This document shows positions 44,582 to 54,553 of a stretch of 64,000 nt of DNA, one piece after another. Positions within the stretch are counted from its first letter, which is position 1. Each line of letters opens with the position of its first letter. This stretch comes from an uncultured Acidobacteriota bacterium (GTDB lineage: Bacteria > Acidobacteriota > Terriglobia > Terriglobales > Acidobacteriaceae): assembly GCA_903832055.1 (NCBI GenBank), contig CAILAC010000010.1, positions 310,001 through 374,000 of the forward strand, written 5' to 3'. The translations under genes and the position numbers were made by a program. The notes under the pieces were generated by a model that saw only the letters and a program-made list of their open reading frames with translations, did no database searches and was not told the origin of the DNA.

Positions 44582-45660
44582 GTGAATCGACACAATTCGG
44601 GGCGGAAGACGAGAGCAGCTCTGATCGGGCTTTTGATGACATGACTCTGCAGCCGATGCCTTCCCACGAACAGGCCTCAGACGATGGCGAGCCAGCCCTC
44701 GGCAACGAAAGATTTCCTCCCCAGCAAGGGGAGCCGGTCCGCGTCTCGCTGTCCGAAGTGAGCCAATCCGAAATCGCGCAGGAAGTGATGCACATCGCCG
44801 GTCCTGAGCCCGAACCGCAAGTCATCTGGGCCCCCCCCGTAGTTCGCACCCCAAATTTCATTGACGCTCTCCTGTTCCTTGTCCTCATCATCATGGGCCT
44901 GCTCATCACCACCGGAGCACTCGGCGTCGCACTTCATTTCCACTGGCTTGAGCGCTGGTTTGGTCTCAAAGACTTTCAGGCGGCGGCGACCGATACGCGA
45001 ATCGCCCTTGGCACGCAGTTGTTCATCTACATCGTTGCCATCGCCGGTGCTGTACCTCTGTTTCAAAAAGTCTGGTACAAGCCATACTTTGAGGGATTGC
45101 ACTGGCATGGAGCGACGGCATTGCGGCTTCGGTGGCGGCTGGTCGTGACCGCAGTCGCATGCAACCTGCTTGCTTTTCTGGGTAACACGGTGCTCCCCTT
45201 TCCTCAACACGCGCCAATTGACAAGATGTTCAGCAACGGGCGTGATGCATGGATGCTGGCCTCTTTCGGCGTTCTGGTGGCTCCGTTCTTTGAAGAGATG
45301 ATCTTTCGCGGCTTTCTCATTCCCGCCATGGCCACAGCGTGGGATTGGTGCGGTGAGCGCCTCACCGGCAGCAGTCCGCGGCCACTCGACCCACAGGGCA
45401 ATCCACAGTGGAGCGTCGCCGCCATGGTCTTTGCTGCGCTCTCGGTAAGCGTTCCATTTGCGCTCATGCACTCCGCGCAGGTGGGCTCAGCCTGGGGACC
45501 GGTCATGCTGCTCTATTGCGTCAGCCTGGTTCTCTGCGCAGTCCGGCTAACGACGCGTTCGCTCGCGGCAAGCACGTTTGTTCACGCCACCTATAACTTC
45601 GCCCTGTTTTTCGTCATGTTCGTCGAAACTGACGGCTTCCGCCACTTCGACAAGCTGTGA
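44578..45660 (+). CDS. CPBP family intramembrane metalloprotease
   Basis: 360 residues. About 100 acidic or polar N-terminal residues precede seven to eight TM helices. The Abi/CPBP motifs are present: [14 protein letters not shown] (EExxxR), [10 protein letters not shown] (FxxxH) and FVHATYNF (HxxxN). Members are CAAX-protease-like enzymes, some used for bacteriocin self-immunity. It overlaps uvrA by ATGA, so the two are coupled, but no functional link to repair is known. Confidence 0.88.
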   Translation: MSESTQFGAEDESSSDRAFDDMTLQPMPSHEQASDDGEPALGNERFPPQQGEPVRVSLSEVSQSEIAQEVMHIAGPEPEPQVIWAPPVVRTPNFIDALLFLVLIIMGLLITTGALGVALHFHWLERWFGLKDFQAAATDTRIALGTQLFIYIVAIAGAVPLFQKVWYKPYFEGLHWHGATALRLRWRLVVTAVACNLLAFLGNTVLPFPQHAPIDKMFSNGRDAWMLASFGVLVAPFFEEMIFRGFLIPAMATAWDWCGERLTGSSPRPLDPQGNPQWSVAAMVFAALSVSVPFALMHSAQVGSAWGPVMLLYCVSLVLCAVRLTTRSLAASTFVHATYNFALFFVMFVETDGFRHFDKL

Positions 45661-45695
45661 GAGGCAGTCGAGTTAAGTCGCCGCTGCAGTTTCGT

Positions 45696-45724
45696 TTGAC
45701 TTTGGATACACAGACTCCTATCCT
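45696..45724 (+). promoter_or_regulatory. parDE promoter (leaderless layout)
   Basis: TTGACT, 17 bases, TATCCT ending six bases before ATG 45731. A good spacing with both boxes, no Shine-Dalgarno sequence: the clearest leaderless candidate in the window. Confidence 0.6.
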
Positions 45725-45730
45725 TCTGCC

Positions 45731-45970
45731 ATGGAGATTGCGTTTCCGCTCGAAATCGAAAAGAAACTCGCTCACATCGCTTCTGCGAGAGGTCGAGAAA
45801 GCGCTGCTCTCGTCCTGGAGGCTGTCGAACAGCTCATCTCCTACGATGCCTGGTTTGTTGCAGAAGTCGAGAGAGGCCTTGCTCAGGTAAAATCCGGCCA
45901 GACCTTGAGCCATGAAGATGTTGGTGCCCGTCTGCAAAAGCATCTTTCCGCAAAGTTGTCGCCCGCCTGA
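45731..45970 (+). CDS. ParD/CopG-like antitoxin
   Basis: 79 residues: MEIAFPLEIEKKLAHIASAR is the ribbon-helix-helix part, followed by AALVLEAVEQLISYDAWFVA and a toxin-binding tail (EVERGLAQVKSGQTLSHEDV). Its stop codon overlaps the toxin start by one base. Sequence relative of the decayed antitoxin at 16644. Confidence 0.88.
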   Translation: MEIAFPLEIEKKLAHIASARGRESAALVLEAVEQLISYDAWFVAEVERGLAQVKSGQTLSHEDVGARLQKHLSAKLSPA

Positions 45971-46245
45971 TGCAGCTTCGTTGGACCGAAGAAGCCGCAG
46001 ATGACTTGATTCGAATCGCCGACTATCTATGGGAACAGACTCCGTTTCACGCCCAGAGAATCGTGAATAAGATTTACGATTCTCCGGCAAGTCTCGTTCA
46101 ATTCCCATTCCAAGGTCGATCAGGGCGTCTCGATGGTACCCGCGAACTCGCAATTCCGTCGTTGCCATACTTGTTTGTCTACATCGTTTCTGGGGATGCA
46201 ATTCACATCGTTCGCGTTTTGCATGGTGCACAAAAATGGCCCTGA
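45970..46245 (+). CDS. ParE/RelE-family toxin
   Basis: 91 residues starting MQLRWTEEAADDLIRIADYL, with FQGRSGRLDGTRELAIPSLP and the terminal IHIVRVLHGAQKWP. This is the ParE/RelE fold that poisons gyrase or cuts mRNA. The whole fold is present. The terminal motif is shared with the toxin fragment at 16840-16906. Confidence 0.9.
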   Translation: MQLRWTEEAADDLIRIADYLWEQTPFHAQRIVNKIYDSPASLVQFPFQGRSGRLDGTRELAIPSLPYLFVYIVSGDAIHIVRVLHGAQKWP

Positions 46246-46409
46246 AACGAGAATCCAGGCGACGACATTCCGGCACCAAAGACGACTCAAAAGTGCGTCT
46301 GGAATCCGCCTCGAAAGTTGAAATCGACGGCTTCTGCAAATTCGACAGGTCATAACGCCGCAATATCTGCATCAATCAGTTCGGCCCTCATGCTACTCTC
46401 GGTTCAACA

Positions 46410-47825
46410 ATGAGCCTGCCTACGCCGCCTTCCTCGCAAATCTCCGACTCCCCCGGCGGCCTGCCTCGCGTCCTCGGCGGCACCCACGCCATGGCCATCG
46501 TCGTCGGCACCATCATCGGCAGCGGCATCTTCCTCGTTCCCTCTGAAATGATGCGCGCCGTCGGCTCCTCAGGTCTCGTCTATCTCGCCTGGGTAGTCGG
46601 CGGCCTGCTCTCGCTCTTCGGAGCCATGACCTACGCCGAGCTCGGCGCCATGATGCCCTTCGCCGGCGGCGAGTACGTCTACCTCCGCGGAGCCTACGGC
46701 GACCGCACCGGCTTCCTCTACATGTGGACCTGGTTCGCCGTCGCCAAGCCCGCCTCCATCGCCTCCGTCACCAGCGGCCTCGCCCGCACTCTCGGCATCT
46801 TCGCCGCCTTTCACTGGCTTGACACCCAGGCCCTGGGCGGCCCCCTGCCCGTCATGTGGTCGCAGTTGTTCGCCATCGCCGCCACCTGGATCATCACCGG
46901 CCTCAACTATCTCGGCATCAAAAAAGCCGGCGATTTCCAGGTTGTCTTCACCGTCCTCAAAGCTATTCTCATTCTCGTTGTCGCTGGCTTCTGCTTCTCG
47001 TCCGCGCTCGGAAGCTGGGCAAATTTCGGCACCTCGCTTCCCCACGCAACTGGCGGCGAAATAACTGGAGGCGCGGGCGGTTTCATGATCGCCCTCATCG
47101 CCACCCTCTGGGCATACGACGGCTGGAACGACCTCACCATGGTCGCCGGCGAAGTAAAGCAGCCCGGCCGCAACCTGCCCCTCGCCCTCATCGGAGGCCT
47201 CTTCGTCGTCGGCGCGCTCTTCATGGCCACCAATGCTGCCATCCAGTACATCCTGCCCGCCGCGCAGATCGCCGCCTCGCCCCGCCCCGCCGTTGAAGCT
47301 CTCCGCATCGTCGCCGGCCCCGCCGGTGCCGCCCTCGTCGCCGCCGGCATGGCCCTCAGCATCTTCGTCACCCTCAACGGCACCATCATGTCCGGCGCGC
47401 GCATCCCCTTCGCCGCAGCCCGCGACCGCCTCTTCTTCCCCCGCTTCGGCGAAGTCCACCCCAAATTCAAAAGCCCCGCCTACTCGCTCGTAGTTCAGGG
47501 CCTTCTTTCATCTGTGCTTTTGCTTGTTTTAGGCCGCTTTCAACAACTGTTTGAGTTGGCCGTCTTCTCTGAGTGGCTCTTCTACGCGCTCACCGCCACC
47601 ACCGTCTTCGTCTACCGCCACCGGCACCCAGAGATGGCCCGCCCCTACAAGGTCTGGGGATACCCAATCCTCCCTGCCGTCTTCGTCCTCTGCGCAGCCG
47701 TCGTTCTTTACTCCAGCTTCGTCGGCAACCTGCAAGGATCCCTCATCGGCTCCGGCCTCATCCTCCTCGGCCTACCCCTCTACGAATGGGTCAAGCGCCG
47801 CTACCAGCCACCTCTCTCTGTCTAG
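46410..47825 (+). CDS. APC-superfamily amino acid permease (LAT-like)
   Basis: 471 residues, about 12 helices. It has the unwound TM1 motif VVGTIIGSGIFLVP and FAGGEYVYLRGAYG. ALIATLWAYDGWNDLTMVAG in TM6 is the light-chain-transporter hallmark, followed by GEVKQPGRNLPLALI. It probably exchanges or imports neutral amino acids. It stands alone; a TACTCT box lies 10 bases before ATG 46410. Confidence 0.92.
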   Translation: MSLPTPPSSQISDSPGGLPRVLGGTHAMAIVVGTIIGSGIFLVPSEMMRAVGSSGLVYLAWVVGGLLSLFGAMTYAELGAMMPFAGGEYVYLRGAYGDRTGFLYMWTWFAVAKPASIASVTSGLARTLGIFAAFHWLDTQALGGPLPVMWSQLFAIAATWIITGLNYLGIKKAGDFQVVFTVLKAILILVVAGFCFSSALGSWANFGTSLPHATGGEITGGAGGFMIALIATLWAYDGWNDLTMVAGEVKQPGRNLPLALIGGLFVVGALFMATNAAIQYILPAAQIAASPRPAVEALRIVAGPAGAALVAAGMALSIFVTLNGTIMSGARIPFAAARDRLFFPRFGEVHPKFKSPAYSLVVQGLLSSVLLLVLGRFQQLFELAVFSEWLFYALTATTVFVYRHRHPEMARPYKVWGYPILPAVFVLCAAVVLYSSFVGNLQGSLIGSGLILLGLPLYEWVKRRYQPPLSV

Positions 47826-47865
47826 GCTCTTGCAACAATTCCCAAATCACTCAGAACACCATTCT

Positions 47866-47914
47866 GTGTGCCCCATCCTCGCCGGGCATTTGCGTTTCCG
47901 GCTAGGGTGGGAGA
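47866..47914. repeat. GGTGCCC-hairpin repeat, copy 4
   Basis: GTGTGCCCCATCCT ... AGGGTGGGAG. The arms CCCATCCT (47872-47879) and AGGGTGGG (47904-47911) pair across a 24-base loop, with one G-T pair. It lies between the convergent APC permease and GH51 genes. Confidence 0.55.
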
Positions 47915-47948
47915 GGGCAAGTCTAATTTCAAGAAAAGTGTCAATCCC

Positions 47949-49664
47949 CTAAGCCAACTCAAACTGCAACGTAGTCACACTGGCCGCCGGAAAGGTGTGC
48001 ACCAGCCGCCCGCCCGAAGCCTGCCCAACACTCGCCGCCACCGGATACACCGCCTTTGGATGCTCAAAATCATTGTGGTCATGCACGTTGCGGCTTACCA
48101 GCACCGTCCCCTTGACCGAAGTGATCGTCGCCCCTCCCACAGCAATCTCCGTCGTCAGCGCCCGCGTCAGATGCGGATTCACCACCGAAAGCGTCAGCGT
48201 CTTACCCTTCATCGAAGCCGACCCGCTCAGCCCCGCCAGCATCCGCTCCGGCTCCAGCGAACCCGTATAGCTGTTGCCACCCACCGGAATCGGCCCGTTC
48301 GCCAGCGGATTGCGAATCCCCTGCGCCGAAAACTCCGCCCGCACCGCCGTCCCACCCTTGTGTGGCATGTACATCTTGAACACATGAAACGTCGGGGTCA
48401 CGGTGAACTTGTCTTCCTTCGCCAGCATCAGCGAGTGAAGGCAGTTGATCGACTGCGCCACATTGGCCATGCCCACCTTCTCCGCATGGCGCTGAAAGAT
48501 ATCCAGCGTAATCCCAGACAACAGCGCATCCCGCATCGTCGACTGCTGCGAAAACTGGTACGTCGGGCCAATCTCCGTGCCCTTGCCGTACCACGCGCCC
48601 CACTCATCCACCACCAGCCTGGCCTGGTTCTGCCCGCCATACTGCTGGATCGCCGCAAAATGGTCCTTGACCACCCGCTCCATGATCGACCCTCTCGCCA
48701 GAAGGTCGTAGTGCGCCCCCTCGTCAAAGTTCAGCGCATCGCCCTCGGCAAACTTCGTCGGGCTGCCCGACGTGTAGTAGTGAATCGACAACCCCCAAAG
48801 ATCGCGCTTCTCCGGATTCTCCCCCAGCGACTTGAACACCCGCCGCGTCCAGTCCACGTCATCGCCGTTCGGCCCCACCGCTACCGGCTTCAACTTGACG
48901 CCCTTGTAGTTCGGCAGCCAAGCCGTGTACCGCCGAAACGCCGCCGCATACTCCTCGGGAGTCATATTCCCGCCGCAGCCCCAGCTCTCGTTCCCCACGC
49001 CCCAGTACTCCACGTTAAAGGGCTCAGGACTGCCATTCGCCGCCCGCTCAACCGCGAGCGAATCGGGCGCAGCAGGCGCGGCCGAGTTCGACGGCACGTC
49101 CCCCGCCGGAGCATTGCAGTACTCGATGAACTGGTAAAAATCCTTCGCCGGGGCCGACCGGATATCCCCCGCCAGGTACGGCCGGCAGCCAATCGCACGG
49201 CACGTCTCCATGAACTCATGCAGCCCATACCGGTTCGACTCCTGCTGATCCCAGAAGGCCGTCCGGTTCGGCCGCTTCGACGCCGCACCCAGCCCGTCGC
49301 GCCAGTCATACGTATCCGCAAAGCACCCGCCCGGCCAGCGCAGCACCGGAGCCTCAATCTCCTTCATCGCATCGATGAACGCCTGCCGGATGCCCTTGTG
49401 GTTGGCTATCTTCGACGTCTCGCCCACCCAAACGCCGTCATACACCACACCGCCCAGTTGCTCGATAAAGTGCGAATAGATCTCCGGCGCAATCGTCCCA
49501 ATCGGCTCGGCCGGCAAAATATCGATATGCGCATCCACCGCCGTCGCAGCAGCCTGCGCAAACCCAGAGCCGGAAACAGTGCTGGCGAGGGTCACAGTGG
49601 AGGCAGCAACAGCAGCATCCTGAAGAAAGCGGCGGCGAGAAAGCGTACGATTGGCAGGTGTCAT
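47949..49664 (-). CDS. GH51 alpha-L-arabinofuranosidase, Tat-exported
   Basis: Removes arabinofuranose side chains from arabinan or arabinoxylan. 571 residues. Tat signal LSRRRFLQDAAVAA. The catalytic barrel shows EAPVLRWPGGCFADTYDWRD, the acid/base Glu226 in GVGNESWGCGG and the nucleophile Glu354 in VVDEWGAWY. The C-terminal beta-sandwich runs from about 420. The start is ATG 49664, at the beginning of the Tat signal; the frame to 49799 is extra. Convergent with the APC permease. Confidence 0.93.
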   Translation of the reverse strand: MTPANRTLSRRRFLQDAAVAASTVTLASTVSGSGFAQAAATAVDAHIDILPAEPIGTIAPEIYSHFIEQLGGVVYDGVWVGETSKIANHKGIRQAFIDAMKEIEAPVLRWPGGCFADTYDWRDGLGAASKRPNRTAFWDQQESNRYGLHEFMETCRAIGCRPYLAGDIRSAPAKDFYQFIEYCNAPAGDVPSNSAAPAAPDSLAVERAANGSPEPFNVEYWGVGNESWGCGGNMTPEEYAAAFRRYTAWLPNYKGVKLKPVAVGPNGDDVDWTRRVFKSLGENPEKRDLWGLSIHYYTSGSPTKFAEGDALNFDEGAHYDLLARGSIMERVVKDHFAAIQQYGGQNQARLVVDEWGAWYGKGTEIGPTYQFSQQSTMRDALLSGITLDIFQRHAEKVGMANVAQSINCLHSLMLAKEDKFTVTPTFHVFKMYMPHKGGTAVRAEFSAQGIRNPLANGPIPVGGNSYTGSLEPERMLAGLSGSASMKGKTLTLSVVNPHLTRALTTEIAVGGATITSVKGTVLVSRNVHDHNDFEHPKAVYPVAASVGQASGGRLVHTFPAASVTTLQFELA

Positions 49665-49845
49665 ATTCCCGACAAGAGTACCCGAAGAAAACGCTTTCCG
49701 GCAACCAATATCCTGACCCGCATAAGCACTGAAACGATTCCCCAAAAATCCTGCACAACTACTTTGCCCCCGGTCCATCAAATTCAGGGTCCGTGGCACT
49801 ACACTTGTTCACGCAACAAAAAACAAAAAACTCAAGGAACGAACG

Positions 49846-50121
49846 ATGCCCAAATTCCTCATTGAACGCAACATCCCCGGAGCAGGCGACCTCACCCCCG
49901 AGCAGCTCCAGGGAATCTCCCAGAAATCCTGCAGCGTCCTGCGCAACCTCGGCCCGTCCATCCAGTGGGTCCAGTCCTATGTCACCGGCGACAAAGTCAC
50001 CTGCGTCTACATCGCCCCCAGCGCCGAGCTCATCTACGAGCACGCCAAACAGGGCGGTTTCCCCGCCGACGCAGTCCTCGAAGTCAAAACCATCATCGAC
50101 CCCACCACCAGCGAAGCCTGA
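49846..50121 (+). CDS. DUF4242 family small protein
   Basis: 91 residues: MPKFLIERNIPGAGDLTPEQ, with WVQSYVTGDKVTCVYIAPSA. This is the ferredoxin-like DUF4242 family, one member of which (from Streptomyces) binds nickel. AAGGA precedes the ATG. Function in this organism is unknown; it stands between GH51 and the recombinases. Confidence 0.85.
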   Translation: MPKFLIERNIPGAGDLTPEQLQGISQKSCSVLRNLGPSIQWVQSYVTGDKVTCVYIAPSAELIYEHAKQGGFPADAVLEVKTIIDPTTSEA

Positions 50122-50147
50122 TTCCTTCCCCCTACTTGGCTTGGGGC

Positions 50148-51146
50148 TTATTTGGCTCGGGGATGGGTGCGGTCATACACCAGCGTTAGCTGCGAAGCGG
50201 TCAGCTGCGTATAGCGCTGCGTCGTTGACAGGCGCTCATGCCCGAGCAGCTCCTGAATGGCGCGCAGGTCTGCGCCCTCCTCCAGCAGATGCGTGCCAAA
50301 AGCATGCCGCAGCGTATGCGGATGCACATCCGACGACAGCCCCCGCTGCACGGCAATGCGCTTCACAATGCGCGCAACGCTTCGCGTCGAGAGTCGCCCA
50401 TCCGCTCGCAGGTGCAGGTTCAACAGCAGCGCATCAGAGTTGCGCTGGGCCGCCGTCAACCGTGCCGCGCGTTCCCCCAGATATCCGCGCAGCGCCTGCG
50501 CCGCCGCATCCCCCAGAGGCACATAGCGCTGCTTTTGCCCCTTGCCGCGCACCAGAATCGCCTCATTGGCCCAGTGAATATCAGCCAGGTTCAGCCCCGT
50601 CAGCTCAGCATTGCGAATCCCGCAACCGTACAGCAGCTCAAAAATCACAACGTCGCGCGCCGGCCAGCTGGCAGCAGCATCGTCGTTTTCACCAATCGCG
50701 TCCACCACAGAATTCATCTGCTCAATTGAAGGCACCCGCGGCAGATGCTTGGGCAGCTTCGGCGTAGCCACCAGCGACGCAACATTCTGCTCCACATACA
50801 AGAATCGCGCCAGCCACCGAAACCAGCTCCGAACCGCAGCCAGCGCCCTGGCCGCCGACGCCTTCGAAAGCCCCCGCTCATACAGCGACCCAAGCCACGC
50901 CCGAATGCGGGTATGCTGTATCGCGGAAGGCTCTGTCTCCGGCCCTTCCGTCCTCGCAATATACGCGACAAAATTCCTCAGCTCCCGCTCATACGCCCTC
51001 AGCGTATGCGGCGAACTCCCCCGCTCATTCGCCAGCATCGCCAGGTACTGCGTCACCAGCTTGTTCAGCGGCGAACCAAGCACCGACTCATGGCAGGGAT
51101 CTTCCGACTCCAGCGACGGCAAAAAAGGCTGTAATGGGGAGCTCAT
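50148..51146 (-). CDS. xerC: Tyrosine recombinase, XerC-like
   Basis: 332 residues. An N-terminal SAM-like core-binding domain ([20 protein letters not shown]) precedes a catalytic domain. Arg is in [33 protein letters not shown] gives H-x-x-[13 protein letters not shown] contains the His and YTQLT the nucleophile Tyr. This is the normal chromosome-dimer resolution type. It overlaps the next recombinase gene upstream by four bases. XerC versus XerD naming is by similarity of position and length. Confidence 0.88.
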   Translation of the reverse strand: MSSPLQPFLPSLESEDPCHESVLGSPLNKLVTQYLAMLANERGSSPHTLRAYERELRNFVAYIARTEGPETEPSAIQHTRIRAWLGSLYERGLSKASAARALAAVRSWFRWLARFLYVEQNVASLVATPKLPKHLPRVPSIEQMNSVVDAIGENDDAAASWPARDVVIFELLYGCGIRNAELTGLNLADIHWANEAILVRGKGQKQRYVPLGDAAAQALRGYLGERAARLTAAQRNSDALLLNLHLRADGRLSTRSVARIVKRIAVQRGLSSDVHPHTLRHAFGTHLLEEGADLRAIQELLGHERLSTTQRYTQLTASQLTLVYDRTHPRAK

Positions 51147-52114
51147 GACGCTTCCTCATCCGTCAAAAGCACCCTCTTTTCAACAACTTCGCGCCCACTT
51201 GCTCGAGGATGATGCAGCCGGTGAACTGCCTTCAACCGCCCCAGCGCCAGATGCGTATACACCTGCGTCGTTGAAATATCAGCATGCCCCAGCAGCACCT
51301 GCACCGAGCGCAGGTCCGCCCCATGCTCCACCATGTGCGTCGCGCAGCTATGACGCAGCGTATGCGGGCTCGCCCCGCCACTCGCTGACTTCACCATCTG
51401 CCACACCGTCTGCCGCGTCAGCGGCATGCCCCGCAGCGAGAGAAACAGCCGCGCTCCATCCGCACGATTCGCAAACGAGCGCACCCGCGAAAGATGCGGC
51501 CTACCCTCACGCAAATAAACACTCAGCGCCGCCAGCGCCGTCACGCCCAGCGGCACAATCCGCTCCTTGTCGCCCTTGCCGCGCACCAGCACCCTCCCCA
51601 AATCAAGCGCCAGGTCGCCCGTCGACAGGCTCGTCACCTCAGATACGCGCAGACCCCCGGCATAGAGCAACTCCAAAATCGCCCGGTCGCGCAGATGCGT
51701 CGCCCGCGCCTGCGGCCCGTTCGCGGCCTGCTCGGCAACCTCAAGCATCGCGTTCACTTCAGACTCGGCCAGCGATTTCGGCAGCACCTTCCACGCCTTG
51801 GGCGACTCGATATTCACCGTCGGGTCATGATGAATCCGCCGGTCCAGCAGCAGCCACTTGTAAAAGCCCCGAATGCAGCTCAGCTTGCGCGCCGCCGAAC
51901 GGGAATCGATTCCGTGCGCACGCAGATGCTCCAAAAAGGCCGCAACATCCTGCTGTGTACTGGTTACCAGCACCCCAAGACGCGATTCCAGAAACTCGGC
52001 AAAGGTCTTTAGATCGCTGTCATACGCCTCGCACGTAAGCGGACGCAGCCCCTTTTCGACGCGCAGGTAGGTCCGGTACTCCCATATAAGGTCGAGATTG
52101 CGCTGCGTGTCCAT
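51143..52114 (-). CDS. xerD: Tyrosine recombinase, XerD-like
   Basis: 323 residues. It has the core-binding domain ([20 protein letters not shown]) and the catalytic residues in [48 protein letters not shown]. The start ATG 52114 is the first gene of the overlapping pair. Tandem, coupled Xer genes are unusual; in most genomes they lie apart. No mobile-element genes surround them, favouring a housekeeping pair. Confidence 0.88.
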   Translation of the reverse strand: MDTQRNLDLIWEYRTYLRVEKGLRPLTCEAYDSDLKTFAEFLESRLGVLVTSTQQDVAAFLEHLRAHGIDSRSAARKLSCIRGFYKWLLLDRRIHHDPTVNIESPKAWKVLPKSLAESEVNAMLEVAEQAANGPQARATHLRDRAILELLYAGGLRVSEVTSLSTGDLALDLGRVLVRGKGDKERIVPLGVTALAALSVYLREGRPHLSRVRSFANRADGARLFLSLRGMPLTRQTVWQMVKSASGGASPHTLRHSCATHMVEHGADLRSVQVLLGHADISTTQVYTHLALGRLKAVHRLHHPRASGREVVEKRVLLTDEEAS

Positions 52115-52254
52115 GGCTTGAATCCACTAAGTATCTGGTCCGATTATGGGCTTTTCCCGGCCCCAACGGGGGCCAGCAGCCTCGGTGTCGAACCACAGTG
52201 AACACGGAATCAAACAGGTAACCAGAAAATAAATATCGTCACCGCGAACCCGGT

Positions 52255-52977
52255 TCAAACCCTCCGGCGCCCGGCCAACTCCGCCCGGCGTCGCCAGAAT
52301 CCCGCACCCTGCAGCGCCAGCGTCACCACAATACATGCCGCAACAACCACCACAAACGGAATCTGCTGCTTTTCACTCACCAGGAAACCCACCGCGTGGA
52401 TCGCCGCCAGCCCAAAAGCCGCATAGTTCCACCGCTGCAATCCCTTCCAGCCCGGTGTCCCAAGCCTCCGCAACGCAAAGTCATTTGAAGTAGCCAGCAG
52501 CGCCGCCACCACCAGTATCGCGATGGCCCCCGTATAGTTCGAAATCCCAAACAAATCATGGCGAATCGGAAAGCTCTGATGCTCCTGCGCCGAATAGACG
52601 AAGTAAAGCCACGGCCGCCCACGCAAGTGCACGTTCTGGCCAACGGCCGTATGCACAACGCTCAGGATTCCCGCCCAGATGCCCAGATCACGTCGCAAGT
52701 CACTCGAAACCGGGTTGCGCCGCCCAAACACAACGTTCCACGGGCCCGTCAGCAATGTCGCCGAAAGCAGCACCATCGCCGGATAAGCCGTCGCAAAACT
52801 GGCGCGGCTCAGTACGTCCGCGTAGCTCCGCGTGAAGTACAAAGCAGCCACACTTACCGCCGAAAGCGCAAGCAAGGGCGCATGGTGCCGCAACAGACGG
52901 GTTTGCAGGCGGCTTCTCTGAATACTGGGCATGGGCTTGGTCTGTTCAACCGTATTCTTGCATGGCAATCGCCGCAT
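52255..52977 (-). CDS. Ferric-reductase-like transmembrane heme protein (MsrQ/YedZ-like)
   Basis: 240 residues, five to six helices. Histidines that may bind heme are in ILSVVHTAVGQNVH and AIHAVGFLVSE. YFVYSAQEHQSFPIRHDLFG connects two helices. It resembles the membrane subunit of periplasmic methionine-sulfoxide reductase (MsrQ) or ferric reductases. No msrP gene is adjacent. Start ATG 52977, with ATG 52932 as alternative; neither has a strong ribosome-binding site. Confidence 0.75.
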   Translation of the reverse strand: MRRLPCKNTVEQTKPMPSIQRSRLQTRLLRHHAPLLALSAVSVAALYFTRSYADVLSRASFATAYPAMVLLSATLLTGPWNVVFGRRNPVSSDLRRDLGIWAGILSVVHTAVGQNVHLRGRPWLYFVYSAQEHQSFPIRHDLFGISNYTGAIAILVVAALLATSNDFALRRLGTPGWKGLQRWNYAAFGLAAIHAVGFLVSEKQQIPFVVVVAACIVVTLALQGAGFWRRRAELAGRRRV

Positions 52978-53175
52978 CGTCGCTTCAGCAATTGCAGGGC
53001 GCTAAAATAAGGCCCGTTCGCGCCCTTCAAAACTATCGCCAACCAGACAGATTTGCCAAACGTTCACGCACTCGGCATAGGCAAAATCAAACATTTGAGG
53101 CAAAATGGGGAAACAGTAATGGTTTGCAATGGGCCGAGTACGTGACTCGACCGAATTCAAAAGAGCAAAGGTGAC

Positions 53176-53191
53176 AGGAGTCAACACTCCT
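53176..53191 (+). promoter_or_regulatory. Hairpin before the HAD gene
   Basis: AGGAGT-caac-ACTCCT, a perfect 6-bp stem with a tetraloop 17 bases before the GTG start. It contains a Shine-Dalgarno-like AGGAG and could mask it. Confidence 0.35.
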
Positions 53192-53208
53192 GAAAAGGTT
53201 GAACAAGA

Positions 53209-53967
53209 GTGGCAGTGACTGAAGTTGGAAGCCAGATTGAAATTCCCCGCTGGACAGCCGTAGAACTCGAGCAGTTGGTTTTGGAACTGAATCCTCAGGT
53301 GGCCGTGTTTGATTGCGACGGCACCATCTGGAGCGGCGACGCCGGATACGGCTTCATGGTCTGGTCGATTGAGCAGGGCCTCGTTTCCCGCTCCGCCAGC
53401 GACTGGATCGACACCCGCCATCGCGCCTACATGGCCGGCAAAGTGAACGAACTGGAAATCTGCGGCGAAATGACCCAGGTATACGCCGGCCTTCGCGAAG
53501 CAGAATTGCGTTCCGCCGCAGCCGAGTTCGTCCGTACCCACGTTCAGCGCAACATCTTCCCCGAAATGGCTCATTTGCTCGACACCCTGCGCTCCAGAGA
53601 CGTCACCCTCTGGGCCGTCAGCTCCACCCACAAGTGGGTCATTGTCGAGGGCGTGCGCCAGTTCGGCATTCCCGAGGAGAGAGTGTTGGCGGCGGAGGTA
53701 CGTGTCGAGGCCGGTCTGTTGACCGCAGACCTGATTGACGTGCCGACAGATGAGGGCAAGGCGGCTTCTCTGCGCCGGGTTGGCCTGGCCCATCCTGACG
53801 CTGTCTTCGGCAACTCCATCCACGACCTGGCCATGCTCGAAATCGCGCGTAAAGCCTTTCCCATCAATCCTTCACCGGCGCTGATGGCGGCAGCAGCAGG
53901 GCACGGATGGGGATACTTCAGGCCCGCCGCGGCAGAAGGCGTCCGCGCAGCCGTCACCGGCGAGTAG
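53209..53967 (+). CDS. HAD-superfamily phosphatase (SerB-like)
   Basis: 252 residues. It has the nucleophile motif VAVFDCDGTIWSGD, motif II in WAVSSTHKW, motif III Lys in DEGKAASLRRVG and the acidic motif FGNSIHDLAML. These define a class I HAD phosphatase near the phosphoserine phosphatase group; substrate not established. The GTG start at 53209 follows AAGG by about 11 bases; the region 52978-53208 has no other gene. Confidence 0.86.
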   Translation: MAVTEVGSQIEIPRWTAVELEQLVLELNPQVAVFDCDGTIWSGDAGYGFMVWSIEQGLVSRSASDWIDTRHRAYMAGKVNELEICGEMTQVYAGLREAELRSAAAEFVRTHVQRNIFPEMAHLLDTLRSRDVTLWAVSSTHKWVIVEGVRQFGIPEERVLAAEVRVEAGLLTADLIDVPTDEGKAASLRRVGLAHPDAVFGNSIHDLAMLEIARKAFPINPSPALMAAAAGHGWGYFRPAAAEGVRAAVTGE

Positions 53968-54039
53968 CAACAACGGCCATCTTGCATCCGATAAAAGCCG
54001 TGTGAGCCCGCGAGTTTCCAGCTTCGCGGCTCAAGCGGC

Positions 54040-54045
54040 TACACT
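54040..54045 (+). promoter_or_regulatory. -10 box of the Nudix gene (leaderless layout)
   Basis: TACACT ends six bases before GTG 54052. No Shine-Dalgarno sequence and no convincing -35 are visible. Confidence 0.35.
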
Positions 54046-54051
54046 GGTGCT

Positions 54052-54519
54052 GTGACGGACGCGCAGCCAGAATCGGGATCAAACGCCGGCAACGGAACTC
54101 GCCCTGACGCAACACGCCCAGGAGGGTTGCGCCTCGTCGTAGCAGCTCTCATGCTCCGCGGCGATGAAGTGCTCATCTGCCAGCGTCGACCCGATCAGCC
54201 CATGGCCCTCCAGTGGGAGTTTCCCGGCGGCAAAATTGAGCCCGGCGAAGGCCCCGAAGAAGCTCTCGCCCGCGAGCTCAACGAAGAACTCGGTATCGAC
54301 GCCACCATCGGCCACAAAGTCACCCATATCCGCCACAACTACCGCCACGGCGGCGCCGTCGATCTGCAGTTCTTCGCCGTCTACGAATTCCGCGACGAAA
54401 TCGAAAATAAGATTTTCAAAGAAGTCCGCTGGGTCAAACTCGAAGACCTGCCCAGCTACGACTTCCTCGTCGCAGACCGCGGCCTCATCCGCGACCTCGC
54501 CCAGGGCAAACTGCTGTAG
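54052..54519 (+). CDS. Nudix hydrolase, MutT/8-oxo-dGTP diphosphatase-like
   Basis: 155 residues from GTG 54052. The Nudix box is GGKIEPGEGPEEALARELNE followed by ELGI, complete. WEFPGGK and CQRRPDQPMALQ are the MutT-type substrate loop. It probably cleaves oxidised nucleotides (8-oxo-dGTP) or a related nucleoside diphosphate derivative. The N-terminal 25 residues are polar and extra compared with E. coli MutT. Confidence 0.87.
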   Translation: MTDAQPESGSNAGNGTRPDATRPGGLRLVVAALMLRGDEVLICQRRPDQPMALQWEFPGGKIEPGEGPEEALARELNEELGIDATIGHKVTHIRHNYRHGGAVDLQFFAVYEFRDEIENKIFKEVRWVKLEDLPSYDFLVADRGLIRDLAQGKLL

Positions 54520-54540
54520 CATCGCCCATCCGATAAGTGG

Positions 54541-54546
54541 TAGGAT
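54541..54546 (+). promoter_or_regulatory. -10 box of mazEF (leaderless layout)
   Basis: TAGGAT ends seven bases before ATG 54554. No clear -35. Confidence 0.4.
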
Positions 54547-54553
54547 ACGCGGT

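Noticed and set aside
47868-49865. Plus-strand frame of 665 codons opposite GH51
   Set aside because: R/H/P-rich antisense shadow; GH51 with its Tat signal and both catalytic glutamates is the real gene.
53002-53823. Minus-strand frame of 273 codons over the HAD gene
   Set aside because: Antisense shadow; the HAD motifs on the plus strand are complete.
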